Assembly (NCBI GenBank): GCA_036494465.1
Contig: DASXOJ010000112.1
Span: forward strand, 1 to 64,000
DNA: 64,000 nt
Reading direction: 5' to 3'
DNA from: CAJCJE01 sp036494465
Lineage (GTDB): Bacteria; Actinomycetota; Actinomycetes; Mycobacteriales; Pseudonocardiaceae
Shown: positions 58,390 through 64,000 of the stretch, one piece after another
Numbering within the stretch: position 1 is the stretch's first letter
Layout: every line of letters starts with the position of its first letter
Translations under genes and position numbers: made by a program
The notes under the pieces: generated by a model
Databases searched by the model: none
Told to the model about the DNA's origin: nothing
The model's input: only the letters and a program-made list of their open reading frames with translations

Positions 58390-59625
58390 CGGGAGTGTTC
58401 CTTTCGTTATCGGTGTGCCGGGGAAAATGGCGGAGGGTGGGGCTGATGGTGGCGAGCACGGTCAGCAGCGCGATCCCGGCCGAGCAGCACAGCACGGCGC
58501 TGACTCCGGACACCGCAGAGGTGAGCGCGCCGCCGAGCGTGGGCCCGATGGCGGCCGCGGCACCCGCGAGCACGCCGAGGACTCCGGAGAGCCTGCCGCG
58601 CAGTTCGTCCGGAGTGGACAGCAGTTGCTCGGAGATGATGGCGGTGTTGGCGGCGGGCGGAAGTAGCGCCATCGCGGCGAACAACACGCCCATCAGGTAG
58701 CCGTTGTGCACCAGCACGGCGAGCGGGGTCAGCACGGTCAACGTCCAGAACACGCCGACGATGCACTGGTAGGGGCTCAAAATCCTGGTCAGGCGTGGCG
58801 CGGCGAGGGCGCCGAGGATGCCGCCGACACCGAGCATCGCGGCCATCACGCCGATCTCACCGGAGGACATGCCGCGGGACCGCGCCAGCACCACGACCAC
58901 GATGTAGAAGGCGCTGAAGAACAGGTTCAGCAGCACCGCGCACAGCGAGGTGACCCTGATGTTGCGGTGTTGCCACATGAAACGCAGCCCGTCCAGCATT
59001 TCCCGGCCGAGGTGCCGCACCGGCACGGCGGGCGTCGGTTCGCGGTCCGGTAACCGCAGGAACACCAGGGCGAACAGGGAGATGCCGTGCGCCACGAGGT
59101 TCGCCACGAACGGGAGCGCTCGGGCCAATGCGAAGAGGAAGCCGCCTGCCGCGGTGCCCGCGAGGTTGCCAAGATACCCACGGGCGGCGTTGCCCGCGAC
59201 CGCGCCCGCGACCTGCTCGCCAGGCACGATGCTGGGCAGGCAAGCCGTTTCCGCTGGTCGGAAGACCGACTCACACGCGCCGAGTACGACCGCGACGACG
59301 AGCAGCACGGTCGCGTTGGCGAGGTGCCACCACAACGCGAGTACGAAGACGGCCGTAGCGACGACCTGGCCTGCCTCGCAGATCAGCATGATGCGCTTGC
59401 GGCTCCACCGGTCGGCGAACGCACCGGCCGGAATGCCCGCGACGAGTTCGGCTGCCGCGCTGACGCCGAGCACCAGGCCGGACAGCGCGGGTGAGCCGGT
59501 CAACGCCAGCACGAGCAGCGGATAGGCGATATAGGTCGCGTTCGTGCCGAACATGGACAGCGTCTGGCTGCCCCAGAGGATCTGGTAGTTGCGGTTCCTG
59601 GTCAGCGGCGTGACGGCGGTAGTGG

Positions 59626-59629
<4 letters not shown>
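58382..59629 (-). CDS. MFS transporter (product exporter)
   Basis: 415 residues with 12 hydrophobic helices. ILWGSQTLSMFGTNATYIAY at the N-terminus and the MFS motif A-like FADRWSRKRIMLICEAGQV place it with the enterobactin-exporter-like drug efflux group. It lies between the NRPS and MbtH genes with 4- and 8-bp overlaps, so it probably exports the peptide product. Confidence 0.88.

Positions 59630-64000
<4,371 letters not shown>

Overview
The window is high-GC actinobacterial DNA. The gene families present (DUF6292, DUF5313, DUF6098, DUF2795, Rsb-type partner-switching regulators, MbtH-dependent NRPS) and frequent GTG starts and 1-8 bp gene overlaps suggest a Pseudonocardiaceae-like organism; this assignment is an inference from family content. 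I see no tRNA, rRNA, CRISPR array, transposase or prophage gene.

Layout. 0.07-8.2 kb: stress and detoxification genes (DUF2231-Rieske protein, CBS protein, zinc alcohol dehydrogenase, DUF6292 protein, two SDRs, ferritin-like protein) mixed with gene relics. 8.3-15.7 kb: a tightly overlapping sigma-B-type signalling operon (rsbR, rsbS, rsbT, an RsbT-like kinase/PP2C fusion, a hybrid histidine kinase, a receiver/PP2C phosphatase), followed by a STAS protein and an RsbW-like kinase; no sigma factor gene is present. 15.8-22.3 kb: DUF6098, a YbdK-type ligase, GmhB and a PLP decarboxylase, with relics of an endonuclease/phosphatase, glycosyltransferase, two alcohol dehydrogenases and a flavodoxin-type reductase. 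22.4-41.3 kb: a heptose island. A seven-gene plus-strand operon (two glycosyltransferases, GmhA, an HldE-like protein, SDR, aldehyde dehydrogenase, HldE) is flanked by four intact GT9 heptosyltransferase-type genes, a GT4 and a GT2, plus a metallophosphoesterase relic, an Hsp20 gene broken by a 13-bp tandem duplication, and DUF6328/DUF6292 genes. 41.4-56.9 kb: membrane protein, CorA, SRPBCC, FAD oxidoreductase, Ppx/GppA, methyltransferase-CDGSH-diiron protein group, amino-acid permease, guanine deaminase and a DUF47/PiT phosphate uptake pair. 56.9-64 kb: a minus-strand NRPS operon (C-A-PCP-E module running off the right edge, MFS exporter, MbtH, P450).

Three themes run through the window. First, at least sixteen sites resemble the general-stress sigma-B/sigma-F promoter (GTTT/GGTT-like -35, 14-16 bp, GGGTAT-like -10); in six of them the -10 ends exactly 9 nt before the ATG, implying leaderless transcripts. 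Second, many loci are duplicated and decayed in a complementary way: one copy of each gene is intact and the other is a fragment. The clearest case is the block GT9-A, GT9-B, GT2, GT9-C, present at 32.1-35.1 kb and again at 39.1-41.3 kb. Third, the set GmhA, HldE, GmhB and GT9/GT4/GT2 transferases forms an almost complete ADP-heptose-type pathway, unusual for a Gram-positive and apparently tied to the stress regulon. Functions are inferred from recognisable families and motifs in the translated sequence; no database search was run.
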